From assembly GCA_001632425.1 (NCBI GenBank), contig KV425607.1, positions 63,969-127,968 on the forward strand: 64,000 nt of DNA, read 5' to 3'. The notes beneath the pieces were generated by a model, which worked only from the letters and a program-made list of their open reading frames with translations, was not told the DNA's origin and searched no databases. Each line of letters opens with the position of its first letter. The stretch's first letter is position 1. Both the position numbers and the translations under genes were made by a program. The stretch comes from Neolentinus lepideus HHB14362 ss-1. Lineage: Eukaryota; Basidiomycota; Agaricomycetes; Gloeophyllales; Gloeophyllaceae. This document shows positions 10,999 through 23,708 of the stretch, in pieces.

Positions 10999-12127
10999 TC
11001 AAGGCTTGAAATTCTCCTCCAAATACTGTACAAACTTCTCCGCAACATCCCGCTCGCCAAACTCCACCTGTCCCTTCTCCGTCGTGCCGATGACCATCGC
11101 CTTCTTGTGCACCGCGACGAACTGCCTCTTCAGTCTCTGCAGCTCGGACAACGTGACGTTTCTCGGTGGGAGATTGATGCGCACGGTCAGAGTGGATGAG
11201 GAAGAGGAGGGGAGGGAGAGGGTGGCGGGTCCGCCGAGGGAAGGGGCGAGGGACTGCGCGGACATGATCGCAGACACGGTTTGGGTGGCGATGGATTCGA
11301 GGACGCGGAGGGCGTCGGTGGGGGCTTTGGGGACCTGTATATGCGCGCGTGTTATCACGGCTCCCCGAAGCATTTGGAGATCTGGAGCAGCGAGCGTACC
11401 GACTGGGTGCCCACGTTCGGGGGCTTGACGATCCCTTCCGTGACCGCTTTCCAGATGTCGTGAGCCGGCACGTCTGCGTCTTCCCAGGCAACGGTGAAGA
11501 GAGGCGAGTCCCAGCGGACCATTGAGGAGGGCTCTTCGTAGCGCATGATGAGGTTGTCAAGCCTGCTCCTCCTCTTTGAGCCGGCGACTGCAAGGAAAGT
11601 GAATCGCGACGTACGTCTCGGGCGCGTACTTCCTCCCGTCCGTCCGCTCCTCGTTCCACCGCTTGCACATCTCCGCCGGGGTTAGGACATACACCTACTT
11701 CCTTGCCATATCAGCCTCCGTCCCCGGATAATGAGGTCGTACGCACAGTGCACATCCGCAGCTTCAGCTCTCTCCCGGCGCAATACATCTGATACCGGAA
11801 ACCCTTGATATAATTCAGCGAGTCTACGATGAGGATCGTGTCCTGGCCCATCTGCCGCTGGGCGGCAGTGAATAGCGCGCCTCGGGCGGGTTTTTCAGAG
11901 CGACTACCTAGTCATTCGTTCATTCGCAGGCGGGTCTGGAGGGCAAGATACGCACTGTCATAGGCACTGCGCTCGATGTTCAGTGTATCATCGGACAGAA
12001 TTTGCACTTTGAGCTTTGGGCCGGCGTATGACGGATTTTGCAAGAAATCTTCGAGATGAGATTTCAGTTGTTGGGCTCTGCAAGACTTGCCTGAGCATGG
12101 GTAGCCCGAGAACGTTATCAAGGCCAT
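10999..12127 (-). CDS. KTI12: KTI12, Elongator-associated P-loop protein
   Basis: Five exons (12127-11956, 11907-11747, 11694-11615, 11562-11400, 11334-10999) with 48-65 bp introns, all in phase, give 303 aa, close to the yeast protein. The start MALITFSGYPCSGKS contains the Walker A loop (Gly8-Ser15). Family blocks follow: DSSRSEKPARG, DTILIVDSLNYIKGFRYQMYC, VLTPAEMCKRWNEER, LIMRYEEPSSMVRWDSPLF and a C-terminal LPPRNVTLSELQRLKRQF. KTI12 is a tRNA-binding ATPase that works with the Elongator complex in making mcm5/ncm5 modifications of wobble uridine in the cytoplasm. The upstream neighbour is 2.2 kb away and unrelated in function. Confidence 0.95.
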
Positions 12128-14328
12128 TCAGAGTCAGTGTTTATGGAAGTTAAGACAGAGAAAATGGAATTCATGGCATTTCACAAAATTACACTACACA
12201 ACCAGTTCCATAAATTCATTTGACAGTAATAACAGCCTCCAGACCTCTACGCAGAACATATTACTACCATGAAACCCAAAGCAGAAGACAACATTGACTT
12301 TTGACTTTCCCTAAGTTCAAGTGAACTAGAAACAGGCCAGAAAGTCAAGACGCTGCAACCACTGAGGTATTTCCAAAAATTGCCTAAAGCCGAAGCTAAA
12401 GGACGTGTTCGGATGTGTAATTTGCAATCAGCAAAAGACTGTGCCTCGGTAAAGACCTCACTGGCGACAGTACATGCCCGAGCACAAGAGATGAAGAGCT
12501 TCATTCGCAGGTCGGGGACTTATATAGGGAGAGCGTGGAAGGCACGGGCCGGTTTAGGGCAGGCTTATCGGCAGTAACATGACACTTGTGGCGTGTGGCA
12601 CTGGCGTATAATTCACGTACAGTTGCACCGCTATACAGCCCTTGCAGTATACAATGTGTGGACCTCTCCAGCCGGGCACCATCCAAAATGTCAATGAGTA
12701 ATCGGAAACCAAGGAATTGTGGCAACAGGTCTCAGAAGACCGAGCATTACAACGTCGAATCAATATCTATGCAAGGTTGGGAACAAAAGTACGCGATAGC
12801 CACCGCACCCTGCCGGCGAAACTAGTCATCTTCCATGCTAGTTAGGCTCATGAACACCGTCTCGAACGATAGCGAGATTGTGCTCTCGATTACGCCAGGA
12901 GAGGGTGGCTACAAGCCTACCTGTCGGTGGGTTGCTGCATCGCCCCACGTTCGCTGTGGCAAAGTGGCGGTTGTGCTGAATTTGTAGCACTGTTGGGCGC
13001 GCTGATGCTGATGGTGTTGCTATAATAAAACATGCGCTTGTGATAGCAGAAAACCAGTGCAGCTGGGCGCTCGGACAGCCACAAGTCCTATAATAAATAG
13101 CCAGCAAGCATACCGGATCAGCAACTACCGGTGATGCAGACGTCGAGAGTCGTAAGATTAGAGCAGATAGCCCAAGATCGGAGCGAATGTGGCAGCTTAT
13201 TTGACGTGGCCGGCGGCTGGCAGCTGACAAGGCTGTGATGGCGAGCTGGACCGCCTAACACGAGGTGGACCAATTAGTTGTGGTTTGGGAGGACTGGGTT
13301 GTTGAGTGGAAATAGCGATAGAGTATGAGAGTAGTCGGGACTGAGCAGGATAGTACCGGTCATTGTCAGCAGGATCGCGAGCTCAGAAAACACACTCCAG
13401 AGGCAATCTTATGAAGAAACCGATCTAGAACTTTGCAGAAGAACCAACTCACCGGAGAAAATCACAGAGGCCCGGGCCCGAGAAGAGTATTAAGGCACTG
13501 GAGTGGAGTTGATTAATGGGCATATTCCTGCTTGATGGGCGTAGCCACGATCAACACTAGTGACAGACGCGAAACCGTCAGAGCGGAGGTGTCTCCCTGC
13601 CACCCAGATGAAATGCGCAGACAGTGCTGCGGTTGCAGTAATATCCCAACCAGAAATATACTCCAGAAATATACTGGGTAGTATTCCAGGCATTGATGAA
13701 AGTGTTGTGGGGTCGCAACGTGTACATCGGGTGAGCTCAGGCAGCGAGCTGACTGTACCCAGGGCGCCTAGAAGCTTGAGAAGAAAGATCAGAAGCGGAC
13801 GTGCTCCGACGCCACCGAGTGCACGTCCAACCGTCCGCCACCTTTTCGCTAACGTTGCTCTGGACGACGCCAACAGCGCCGGCGTAGTTGTCTGCACTCA
13901 GCCTTGAGAGACGAGAATCACGAGAGCAAGAGCCGGAAGTCACGCTGGTCACTAACCACAATTGCCACGCGACAGGGTATCGACAAACTTGTCCCTTGGA
14001 TCGACGCCTTGACGCTCATTCACTCGTCTGCCCTGTCTGGAACGACGTCCGCGGCTCTGGCTAGCTGTTTCCCCCTGCTGCACACTGTTCTACGCGTCCC
14101 CGACGACTCTGACGCGCCCCGGCCACCGTGCGCAGTCACTCCTAATCTCAGTCTGATACCCGACTCTTGGCCTGCTTGTCAAATATCTTGCACCATCTTT
14201 CCCTTGGCGTCAAATTGTTGAGACTAGCGTACTAGACTGTATATACGCTGCTTGCGGTGTATTCCCTGCTGTTCCTGCCGACTACTACCCCTTCTCGCGC
14301 CACCTGAACACCCCTTTACGACTTTGAT
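12128..14328. other. 2.2-kb intergenic region between divergent KTI12 and RhoGAP genes
   Basis: No recognisable gene. Open frames of up to 135 codons overlap on both strands (for example at 13490-13907) without domains or splice logic. It must contain promoters for both flanking genes. A pyrimidine-rich stretch precedes the RhoGAP start. Confidence 0.6.
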
Positions 14329-17300
14329 ATGAGTAACCCTTCCCTGTCCAACACCCACCCTGACGTGGACGAGAGCAGCCTGTGTCCGGGATGTCAAAAG
14401 TCGGTCGTGAACGATAGTGGAGGAGTGGTCGTGGCGTTCGGGTGAGTGCATATCTCAGTTTCGTGTTTGTTCGACTATCTTTGATCCTTGTATTCCATCC
14501 TCCCTTTATGTATGCCTTGATAACCCTTCGCCTCTAGCAACTCCTTCTTCCATGTCCAGTGCTTCCGCTGCGCAAAATGCGGGAACCAAGTCAACGCCGA
14601 CACGAACCTGCTGCTGCTCTCCGACGGCTCGCCCATCTGCTCCAACTGCTCGTACAACTGCAACGTCTGCGGACAGCCCATCCTCGACGAGGCCATCATG
14701 ACCGGCGATGACTCGTACCACGCGCACTGCTTCAAGTGCCGCGTCTGCAAGAACCTCATCGACGACATGGTCTTCGCCAAGACGAGCCAGGGCATCTACT
14801 GCATGAAGTGCCATAACGACCGCGTTGCGAAGAGCAGGAGGCACCATGAGCGGAAGAAGGAGATGCAGAGGGAGCGGGAGCGGGAGTTGGCGCTGGCGAG
14901 GCAGGAGCTGGACCGGCTCGCGGAAGCGGGGGCGCAGAATCAGGACGACAGGGTGCGTGCTAGCGTTCCTAGGTGTCGAATCGATCTTTGATGACTTGCA
15001 GGCTGGTCCCTCTTCATCTCAGTCGCGGTCTTTCACGCCTCCGACCTCGAGCAGCACCTCCTCTCCTTACAAACCATCCGACCGCGTCCTGACCTCCCCG
15101 CCCGAGCGTACGTCATCCAAGCGTGGGTCCCTACGCTCCCTCAACGACGCCAACGAGAATGGCAACGGGAATAGCGTACCTTTCTCTGTCACTGTCGCCC
15201 CCCCAGAATCTGGACATAACGGCTCGCGATCATCGTCACCCGCTTTATCCCGTCACCCGTCTAACGATCCGCGGCAAAGCACGCCTGCACGAAATGGCTC
15301 GTACTCCGCTACCACGCCGAGCCAATCGAAACTCTCCGGCGCTCCTCGCGTGCGCATGGAGTCCTTGCCACTTCCGTCAATTTCGAACGGTCCAGGTAGC
15401 CTCCTGCAGCGAAGAAAGAGCCGGGACGACTCGAACCTCCCCGTGGACATTAGCATCGATGCGGATCTCAGCGCACCTACCCAAGGACTGAACGTGCCGA
15501 ATAAGAGGGCAGACAAGCGAAGGTCGATCAACCCGGGTCTTGGACTGTCCCGATTTACCGGCAGTCCCCCGCCGGTGTCGCCTACCGCGTCTACACGTAC
15601 AGTTACGCCGCCGACTCAGTCTGCTAACGGACGGGACTCGCCAAGGACACCGTCGCCACTTCGGGAGTTTTTCCAGGACTATGAATCTCCACTAGCGCAT
15701 CCCGCGGTGTCTGCTTCGGCGGAAATGGATCGGCAGGGACGGACGCGGGCGGCGTCGTCAAGTGCGTATGAAAATCCGCGTGCAGATCCTATGAGACCGC
15801 CCCTACGGCCGAGCGCGACGCAGGAACGAGTTCCTCCGCGAATGAACAGCCTTAACTCTGGCATCGACCAAGGGCGGATGTCCCCAGGGCAGACGAACCT
15901 TCGTCAGCAGCACTCGTTTGATGATCGGAGGCTGTCGCCTTCGAGCCTCAACATGGATGTCGTTGACAGACCCGGATCCGGGTTCTCCGACCGTTCAAGA
16001 CCTACGTCCCCCGCGTCGCCCTCGCATAGAGTTGATGTCCCGCATGGCGTGGAGAGCGGGACAGATACGGAGCCGGAGCCGGACGCGAAGCAGGACGAGG
16101 ACGATGCGCCGCCCGCGCCACCGCCGAAGGAAAGCAAGGACATTAGGAGTACGAAACAGCTTAGGGTCGAGACTGCGAGAGGGTCTGGCGATTCGGAACG
16201 CGCGACAAGCTTATCGGATGAAGACGAGGAGGTGCGGGTGGAGCGGACGAGTACGACGACGTACATCGCGCCCGCTTTACCACCCATCCGGATTTCGATG
16301 AACGCAGCGGACTTCTCGGATTTGCTGAAGAGCATCGACGGGCCGTTCAAGTCGTTTGATCAGTTAACCAAGTTGTCTGAAGTGGGCGAGGGCACACCTA
16401 CTGCGACGCCGACTACTGCGACGACGACAAGCTTTTTGGATTGGTCGCTTACGAAGACACCGACGACTAAGTCGCTATTTTCGAGTACCCGGGAGTCGGC
16501 GGGAACCTCGCCGCTCACGAGCCCTTCCCCTTCCCCATCGCCCAGTCCCGACGAGGAGTTGAGTAAGAAGAAAGCTGCTCTTGGACAGGAGAGTACAAGA
16601 AGACTTGGGCATTCTCCGAATTCCTCTATTTCGTCAGGGTCGTCAGGGATGCCGGCGAAACGGTCGATATCCGTCTCGAATTCACCTGCGGTGAACGGCG
16701 AATCGTCATCACCAAGGTCGTCTCTGGACAGCCGCTCTGTGTCGCAGCCTTCACCCTCTCGAGCTCGCTCATCGTCCGAGTCAGGCTACTATTCGCAGTC
16801 TGTCAGCCATGAAGGAAGATCGTCCTTATCTACGGATAGCGTCGGCCGTAGTAATCCTCGGTTGACTCTGACAGTACCTGGAGTCGAGGTTGTAAAACCT
16901 CCAAGATCAGAGAACGAGGAAGTAGTGACAAGGAGGCTGCAGGAGGTCTTGTCCGACGCAAACGATCGCCACGCTTCGTACGTGAAGCTTGACACAGAGT
17001 TTGTTGAAGCCATCGTTCGGGTATTAGAACACACAAAGACTCAGCATACAACGCTAAAAGGCAAACTGGACAACATCAGGGTTCGTGTCGCCATTATAAT
17101 GTCAACATGTTTTATGAACTGATAGTGACCGCAATAGCGTGCCAGTCAGCAGTACATGGACGGTCTTACAGTTGCACAGGCGGAATACGATCGAGAGGTG
17201 AAAGCCAAACGAGACGCTGAAGCGGAAGTGACGCGACTGAGGGTCTTACTATCTGGACAAGCTGTTCGGCTGTCTGCAATTACAAGCGATAGCAAGCGGG

Positions 17301-19063
17301 CAGATCTGCAGCGGCAGCTGTCTGAAGAGCTGTCTAACAATCTCAGTGGTCTGGAGAGGGATGTGTCGAAACTCAAGGTGGAGAGAGATCTAACGTTAGC
17401 CGAAGTTGAAGAACTATCGGCTTCGAAAAGGTATGTTTATTGTATTTACCACTGCTGTACTTATTTACACGCGGTACAGCTCTCCCAATTTGGATCCAAG
17501 TACAGACGCTCCCTTGAGCAGAACACTTTCTGTTCGCTTTGATAACATCAAGAGCCAGTATTCTCGTGAACTGGTACCCCTCACCGAACAGAAGGAGATC
17601 TTGAACCGCGAGGTTGCCGAGCTTAAGGCGCTTCGTGAACAATTCTTGGAAGAAACAGCTTCACTCAGTGCTCGGAATGAAGAATTGGCACAGCTTCATC
17701 ACCAATACATCCGTCAGATGGAGACCGCGGGAGTTGACACTACTGTGATTCCATCTGCTAGCGAGAAGAAGAGCAACTCGTTTGACCGGCCTAGAGTAGC
17801 GGGTGACATGCTCACCACGTCTATAACCGCATCTTCGACCCTTTCGGATGAAAGTATTGTCAAGATAACGAAAATAGACATTCCTGAGACTCCACAGTCG
17901 ACGCTGAAGCCGGGTAAATTCAAGTGGCCTGGCACGAAACCCAGCAAAGAGATGATCTCTGCGCCAACACAAGCTGAGCCGACTCGGACTAAAGCACGTG
18001 CGGAGCATAACTTCCTTCCGCTGAGTGCCCTACGTTTTGCGCGCTGCGATCATTGTGGAGATAAGATGTTCGGATCTCAGCATCGATGTTCAAGTGCGTA
18101 TAGTAAATTCTTACCTGTGCTATCACTGACGAAGATCAAAGTGTGTAATATCTCGGTGCATCCTCGCTGTCTTAACCATGTTCAGACCTCTTGTACACCG
18201 AAGGCTTCCGAAGAGCCAATCACGCAGATTGCACCGTTGCGTAAGTGCCATCCTACCCGATTGTGGAATGTTGCTAAACTGGTGTGATTGCAGCCCCATC
18301 TATGTTCGGTCGGGATTTGATTGAACAAGTACAGGCGGATTCGAGCGATGACGAACGCCGTGTACCTATCATCGTTGAGAAATGCATTGACGCTGTAGAT
18401 GCTTCCGGTACGGGTCCTTCCGGAGCGCGTCGCTTACTCTGACTCTTTCTCCTTAGCGCTGGATCTTGAGGGTATCTACCGGAAGACGGGTGGCACCGGG
18501 CAATCGAAGATAATCACCCAACTTTTCGAGAGGGGCGATTATGCCTCTTTCGACCTCTGTGATTCTGATCGATTCAATGATATATGTTCCGTCACATCGG
18601 TCCTGAAGAGCTACTTCCGACAGCTGCCTGACCCCTTACTCACCTACTCCCTTCACAACGAGTTCGTTGCAGCCGTTGGTATTCGCGATCCGGACAAGAA
18701 AATGGAAGTTATTGGAGAGCTGCTGGATAGGCTACCTGACGAGCACTACGAGACACTGAAAATGCTGATGCTTCATCTCCATCGGTGAGCATCAACATTT
18801 GCCCAACATGCTATGTTTCGCTTACGTTGTGACAGGATCATGGAACATAGCGAAGTCAATCTGATGACTGCTAGGAACCTGGGTGTTGTCTTCGGTCGTA
18901 AGTGCTTCTGTCCACAGCGTTCTACATCACATGTTGACCAACTATCAATTTAGCCACGCTGATGCGTTCGCGTGACGCTGGTGCCGAATTCAGCGACATG
19001 GGTGCGAAGGCCATGTCTGTAGAATGGCTAGTGGAGAACGCGCCTGTTATTTTCGCCAACTAG
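14329..19063 (+). CDS. LIM-LIM-coiled coil-C1-RhoGAP protein (1408 aa)
   Basis: Ten exons join in phase (14329-14441, 14538-14952, 15002-17080, 17138-17430, 17480-18093, 18142-18240, 18294-18407, 18457-18784, 18836-18897, 18954-19063). Two LIM zinc fingers occupy about residues 19-140 (CPGCQKSV, FFHVQCFRCAKCG, CNVCGQPI, YHAHCFKCRVC). A long Ser/Pro-rich disordered stretch follows, then a coiled coil (about 830-1030), a C1-type zinc finger starting near residue 1143 (HNFLPL..RCDHCGDKMFG..HRCSMCNISVHPRC) and a RhoGAP domain with arginine finger Arg1251 (LEGIYRKTGG) and the VLKSYFRQLPDPL block. It should switch off Cdc42/Rho GTPases at growth sites, like yeast Rga1/Rga2, which also have two LIM domains. 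The C1 domain is an addition relative to those yeast proteins and suggests lipid-guided membrane targeting. The intron inside LIM1 sits at 14442-14537. Confidence 0.95.
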
Positions 19064-19785
19064 CCGAGGACATCCCCGCCTACCTTATTCGTATTCTAAG
19101 CTATCTGTCTTTGTGGCACTATTTAATCTCTGCGGGATACGCTCTTTCAGGTCAAGCTATCACTCCCCTTGATCCTCCCCTGTCCATTGCATTAGACCCA
19201 CTGCGCACGTTCCTTCTCTGGGTTGGTTTACTATGAACCGTTCGTTTATTCCCCGTAGCCAGAGCGCTACAACTGCATCATTAGATACCCCTTGCATACA
19301 GGATGCCATTTGGTGGATGTATAGTATTCTTAATATCACTGTGCACTACTTGGACATACGATCCACAATAATGCTCCTGCGAGTCAGTTGAGTTCCTACT
19401 TATGCCGAATTCATCTATAATACAAAAAACGATGGACTACCGTTACCATTCGACTTTCTTGGTACAAAGACGGGTGTATCTTTGAATACCTTTGGGTGCC
19501 AGTCGTAACACACCCTGTCCATGTCGCAAGGGCCAAACATCTCTGACATGAGATGTTTATACACGGGGTTCAGCAACCCCAGTCAGTCAGTCATTACAAG
19601 CATATCACGTCGTAAGAGTACATCTACGGGTATCCTGTATCCTGTATCCAGTTACGTCCTAAATCATCAAAATGCGAGTGTCTGAATCACTCAGAACTCT
19701 AGATTTGTCCCTCCATTGTCCTGGCTATCAGGCGGTCCGCCCTACCAAGAAAATCTGCACGAAGTGAGAAGACCCTACAAGCGTT
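19064..19785. other. Convergent intergenic region, RhoGAP / BTA1
   Basis: 722 bp between two converging stop codons, holding both 3' untranslated regions. The only structure seen is a short triplicated gtatcct unit near 19629-19652. No gene. Confidence 0.6.
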
Positions 19786-22700
19786 TTACATGCGCATGGC
19801 ACGCCAGAAGGACGCGTACCTAAAAACACGTTAGAATGAATCCGGTAGAAGGAGGAAAGACGTACATGTTGACTCTGTCAATGGGCGCCTTTGAACCCCT
19901 AGTTGAGATCACAGTAACAGTGAAGCCACTCCTCTTGAACCTGTATTGAAGTCTCGGTCAGCCAATTCGCACATCGTAATGACTACAAACCAACTCACAC
20001 TTCACAGTACCACGGCTTCTTAGCAGCAGATCGCCATAGCACAATCCCAGCAGGCGCCATCGCCCGATGAAGCTCCTTCACTTCCTCATCCACCTCCTTA
20101 GCCCCTGGCGCGAACCAGTCCAGATGATCCATGATGACCGCCCGAGTGAGTGACGCAGGTGACAGACCTCGGAGGACGCTGGGTGATAGAGGTTCAGTAT
20201 GTGCTAGAGTTTATAACTCGCAATGGAGAGACGTACTTGACAATGGAGTCTGTGTGAAGGCGGAAAGAGTCCAGTGCCTCGCTCTGGTTGGATTTCAGTG
20301 TATCGAAGCCCGCTTGCGTCAAATAGGATGGACACGACTCAGGTGTGTAATGGCCCAGGAGACACTGAAAGGATGTCCTCAACTTGATATACTAGAGGGC
20401 CGATCATATTGCGACTTACAAGAAGGTAGAAATACGCTCCATCCCTCAAGGAATACGTTGACGCAATCGAGTCAAACGTTTCCCTCACGAACTCATATGC
20501 CGTCCCGTCCTCAAGCAATAACTTCCTCTGGTTCATCGGCACACCCAGGGCATTCCAGCAAAACAACGGGTTCTTCAATAGCACTACCACCACCGGGTTC
20601 AACAGCACCGGCCTGATCTTCTCTCTCCAGATCCTATCCTGCTCGTCAAGACTCCCCGCACGGCACAGCCGCTCGACGTCCTCGGTGAGGCCCGTCAAGC
20701 GGAAGAGGAAGCGGGCAAAGCGGAGCGCGACGCCGCTGTAGCCGTGGTGGTAGAAGGATGAGGAGAAAGCGTCGTTGTTCAGCCGCCAGAATTGGTACGC
20801 GCTCGAGGAGAGGTAGGGCGAGATGGCAGAGGAGAGGAGGGAGGAGAAGTGGGGGTGCTTGCCGAGACCGAACATGTGGAAAAAGTCGTTGTAGTTCAGG
20901 GAGTGGAGGGCCGCGAGCTTGAGTTCGAAGAGGTGGCCTTGGCTATATATGTGATTAGAACAATGCAAACAGGAAAGTCAATGGGAGATGTATCACATAC
21001 CAGGGGTTCATGTCCACACAGTGGATCTATTGACAGGGCATCAGGAAGATCCATGGACTGTATAACGAACTTACTCTTTTAGGCCGCGCATTGATAGCAT
21101 AGTGCAACGCGTTATCCCCAGCAGAAGTAATAATGAGCATCGAATCGTCACGACCCAGCTTGAGATACTTCATATCTTCTACCGGATCCTCCTGCAACAT
21201 ACACTACGTCAGATAACAACATACCGTGTATAGTCCTCCCACAACTTACCCAGGTGAACGAATACATGAACGTCCGGAACTCCTTGTGCACAGGCTGCTC
21301 GTAGTACGGCAGACGCCACGGCTTCATTCAGAAGCACTCAATCAGCCCTCACGACCGCAACGTCCTTTCCAACGAAAACCACCCACCATCTTAACCTGAT
21401 AATGGAACGAACTCAACGGTGGTGTAATATTCACAACCACCGTCTCCACCGTTCCCTCCCCCTCCTTTTTCTCCAGAGCGTCCAGCGGAATCGCCGGCTC
21501 GCCGATCTCCAGCGACGGAATCAGCTCCGACTCCTTGACGAAACTGCCTGCCTGCAAAGACCGCGGGGAAGGTGAGCAGTTCCCAATCGTATTCCCGCCC
21601 TCGACCTCGAAGGCGTGCGTGAACGCGGAGACGTCACAGGAGCGGGAGCGGCCGAGCCAGATGTAGTACGGGCTATGAGAATGCAGAACACAGGTGAGAC
21701 AGACTAAGAGGCAGGGAAGGAAAAACGTACATTCTGACAATAAAGGGCAGAACGAAGCGGTTCCGGCCGTTGTAGCTCTTCACCTGCACGCCCGCATTAG
21801 ACCATATACGCGCAGGCAAGCATCCACAGAACACAACACACCGTGCCAAACTTGTACTCCAAATAGTCTCTCCGATGGGGAGACAACGAGACATGGTCGA
21901 AGTCGAACCAAATCTGCCAGAACCACCGGCTGATCCAGCCGCACTCCTTGCTATCGCCCCCAATCGCCTTCTCGTGCAGCGATGGTTGGCGCCCGGACGT
22001 GTAAAAGTCGACGACGCCCACAAGTCCGTCCTCCGGCGCGAGAACGTAGTCGATACGGTCTAGGAGGGTGTAGAAACTCGGTATCTACATATACACGCGC
22101 CTCTATGAGCCGAATTTGCTCTTGGTTTGGGGTAGGGGGTTGCGTACCATGGAAAGCGAGTAGCTGAGCGTGACGAACCCAACGCTCCCCTTGGGATCCG
22201 CGCCGCTGTCCCATTCGGGGAGATGGAACTCGGCCGCGTCCTGGCACATCACGGTGACGTTGGACCAACCGCGCTTTTTGAACCGCTTCCTTGCTACCTC
22301 GAGGAGCGGCTCACACAGGTCGATAAGGTAGACCGCGTCGAACGAGGAGATGGGGAAGAATTGGTCCATCGCTTCAATGTTGTAGCCTGGCGTGCATGAC
22401 GTTAGGTTAGGTGTATGTTTAGGTGTGAAGTGACGCACCTGTGCCTCCACCGATGTCAACCCATACCAACCGTTTCTTCGGGTGCTTCTCACGCAACAGA
22501 CGCATGTGAGCTGCGGATAACTCCAACATTATCTCGCGGCCCCGGAGAAGACCGTTCCTCGTCGCGTCATAGACCTCTGCCTGGCCCTCATAGAACTGAC
22601 GCTCGTTCAGCGAATGAAGAGTCAGTGGCTTAAGCAGGACGGTACCTGGTCCAATCGAGCCCTTTGATCGGCAGTCCCTATGGGACGCAGGAAACAGTGC

Positions 22701-22810
22701 CATATGAATTTGAGCTGGGGTCGGAAAGTATAGCACAGGGCGCGAAGTGCATATATACAAAGTGGAACAACGACGAGCCACCTGTACGCGCGGACAGAGT
22801 TCAGCAGCAC
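19786..22810 (-). CDS. BTA1: BTA1, betaine lipid (DGTS) synthase, methyltransferase-BtaA fusion (765 aa)
   Basis: Fourteen exons from ATG at 22810 to TAA at 19786, all phases consistent; introns are 46-65 bp. The N-terminus has one membrane helix (YRWLVVVPLCIYALRALCYTF). Next comes an N-methyltransferase (BtaB-like) domain with the SAM motif VWVDIGGGTG (about 99-108), and then, from about residue 280, a BtaA-like 3-amino-3-carboxypropyl transferase. Its marks are SAGDNALHYAINARPKRIHC, VDMNPCQGHLFELKLAAL, CLLGHYTPESCPSYL, RLHTDSIV and VIMDHLDWFAPG. The protein converts diacylglycerol and SAM to DGTS, a phosphorus-free betaine lipid that replaces phosphatidylcholine in fungi short of phosphate, at the ER. 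The longer frame starting at 22835 was rejected because splicing 22645-22596 joins the membrane helix to FYEGQAEVYD. The gene is divergent to a second lipid-type methyltransferase. Confidence 0.95.
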
Positions 22811-23708
22811 ACAAGGCAGGATATTGAAGCTTCACTCACGAAAAGATGGAGGACTCTGGGAACACCATCTGGTCAACCAGCCCTTCTAGCAAGGGCGATT
22901 AAGGGGCAAGTCGAAGACAACACATCTTTTAAGAGCGGAAAGGCCGTTCAGGAGGAGTTCGGACCGCCCCCTAGCCTCTGCGGGCGATATCGATTACAGC
23001 TGTAAGGCATGTTGGATATGGAAAATCCGTCCCAGGCGAACGTTCGTTGCGACAAGAATCTTCGTCGGACTCATGGAGGATTTTTTCGATGGGGATGCCA
23101 ACGAACGTGGCGTGCGGAAAACGTACTTTGGGCCAACCACAAGTCCGATGAAGAGCGTTAAAGGTCGTGCTCAACGATGATCGGTCCGGATAGATATATC
23201 AGGCCTGCTTTCGTGGGCAGAACATAAATAAATCTTCAGCGACAGAAGACCTCTCGCAATCTGACGTAAACTACAGCTTTTCACAACAGAAATTCCAACT
23301 GTCCAAGGACGTAAAGACCATTGTAGACAATTGCCAGACCAGTTTTGCTTACAGGAGACCCTCGCACGTGTGCGATTCAAGAGGCGCCCTCCGTGTAATG
23401 AACGCAGCGGAATGCCGAGTGTTCCGATAAAGCAAAGGTCAGCGTCCGCTACAATGCCTGGCCTTTGCCAAAGTCGTCCACAGCGTCGAGGGTAGCAGCA
23501 GAACGCACAAAGACCACAAGGATAGAATGCAAGCGTTCAGTATAAAATGCACCGCCACTGGCACACGAAATGCGACGCGTGACGCAACGCGTTCGATCGC
23601 GTCGTCGTCGCCGTTGCGCTGATCATCGTCGGAAGGTATAGACGTTGCCTATCGCTACGTCGACAACGACGACAAGAACGTTTGCAACGTCTGTACTTCT
23701 TCCCGACG
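22811..23708. promoter_or_regulatory. Shared divergent promoter, BTA1 / CFA-like methyltransferase
   Basis: 898 bp between the two start codons. It contains a CpG-rich segment near 23575-23680 with repeated cgtcg and gcgt units close to the methyltransferase start. No coding frame of note. If BTA1 is phosphate-regulated, PHO-type sites would be expected here; a CACGTG palindrome was not seen, although a cgcacgtgtgcg stretch lies at about 23363-23374. Confidence 0.5.

Noticed and set aside
22419..22835. Longer start for BTA1 at 22835
   Set aside because: It reads through the first intron; the spliced form from 22810 gives a membrane helix joined to the conserved FYEGQAEVYD.
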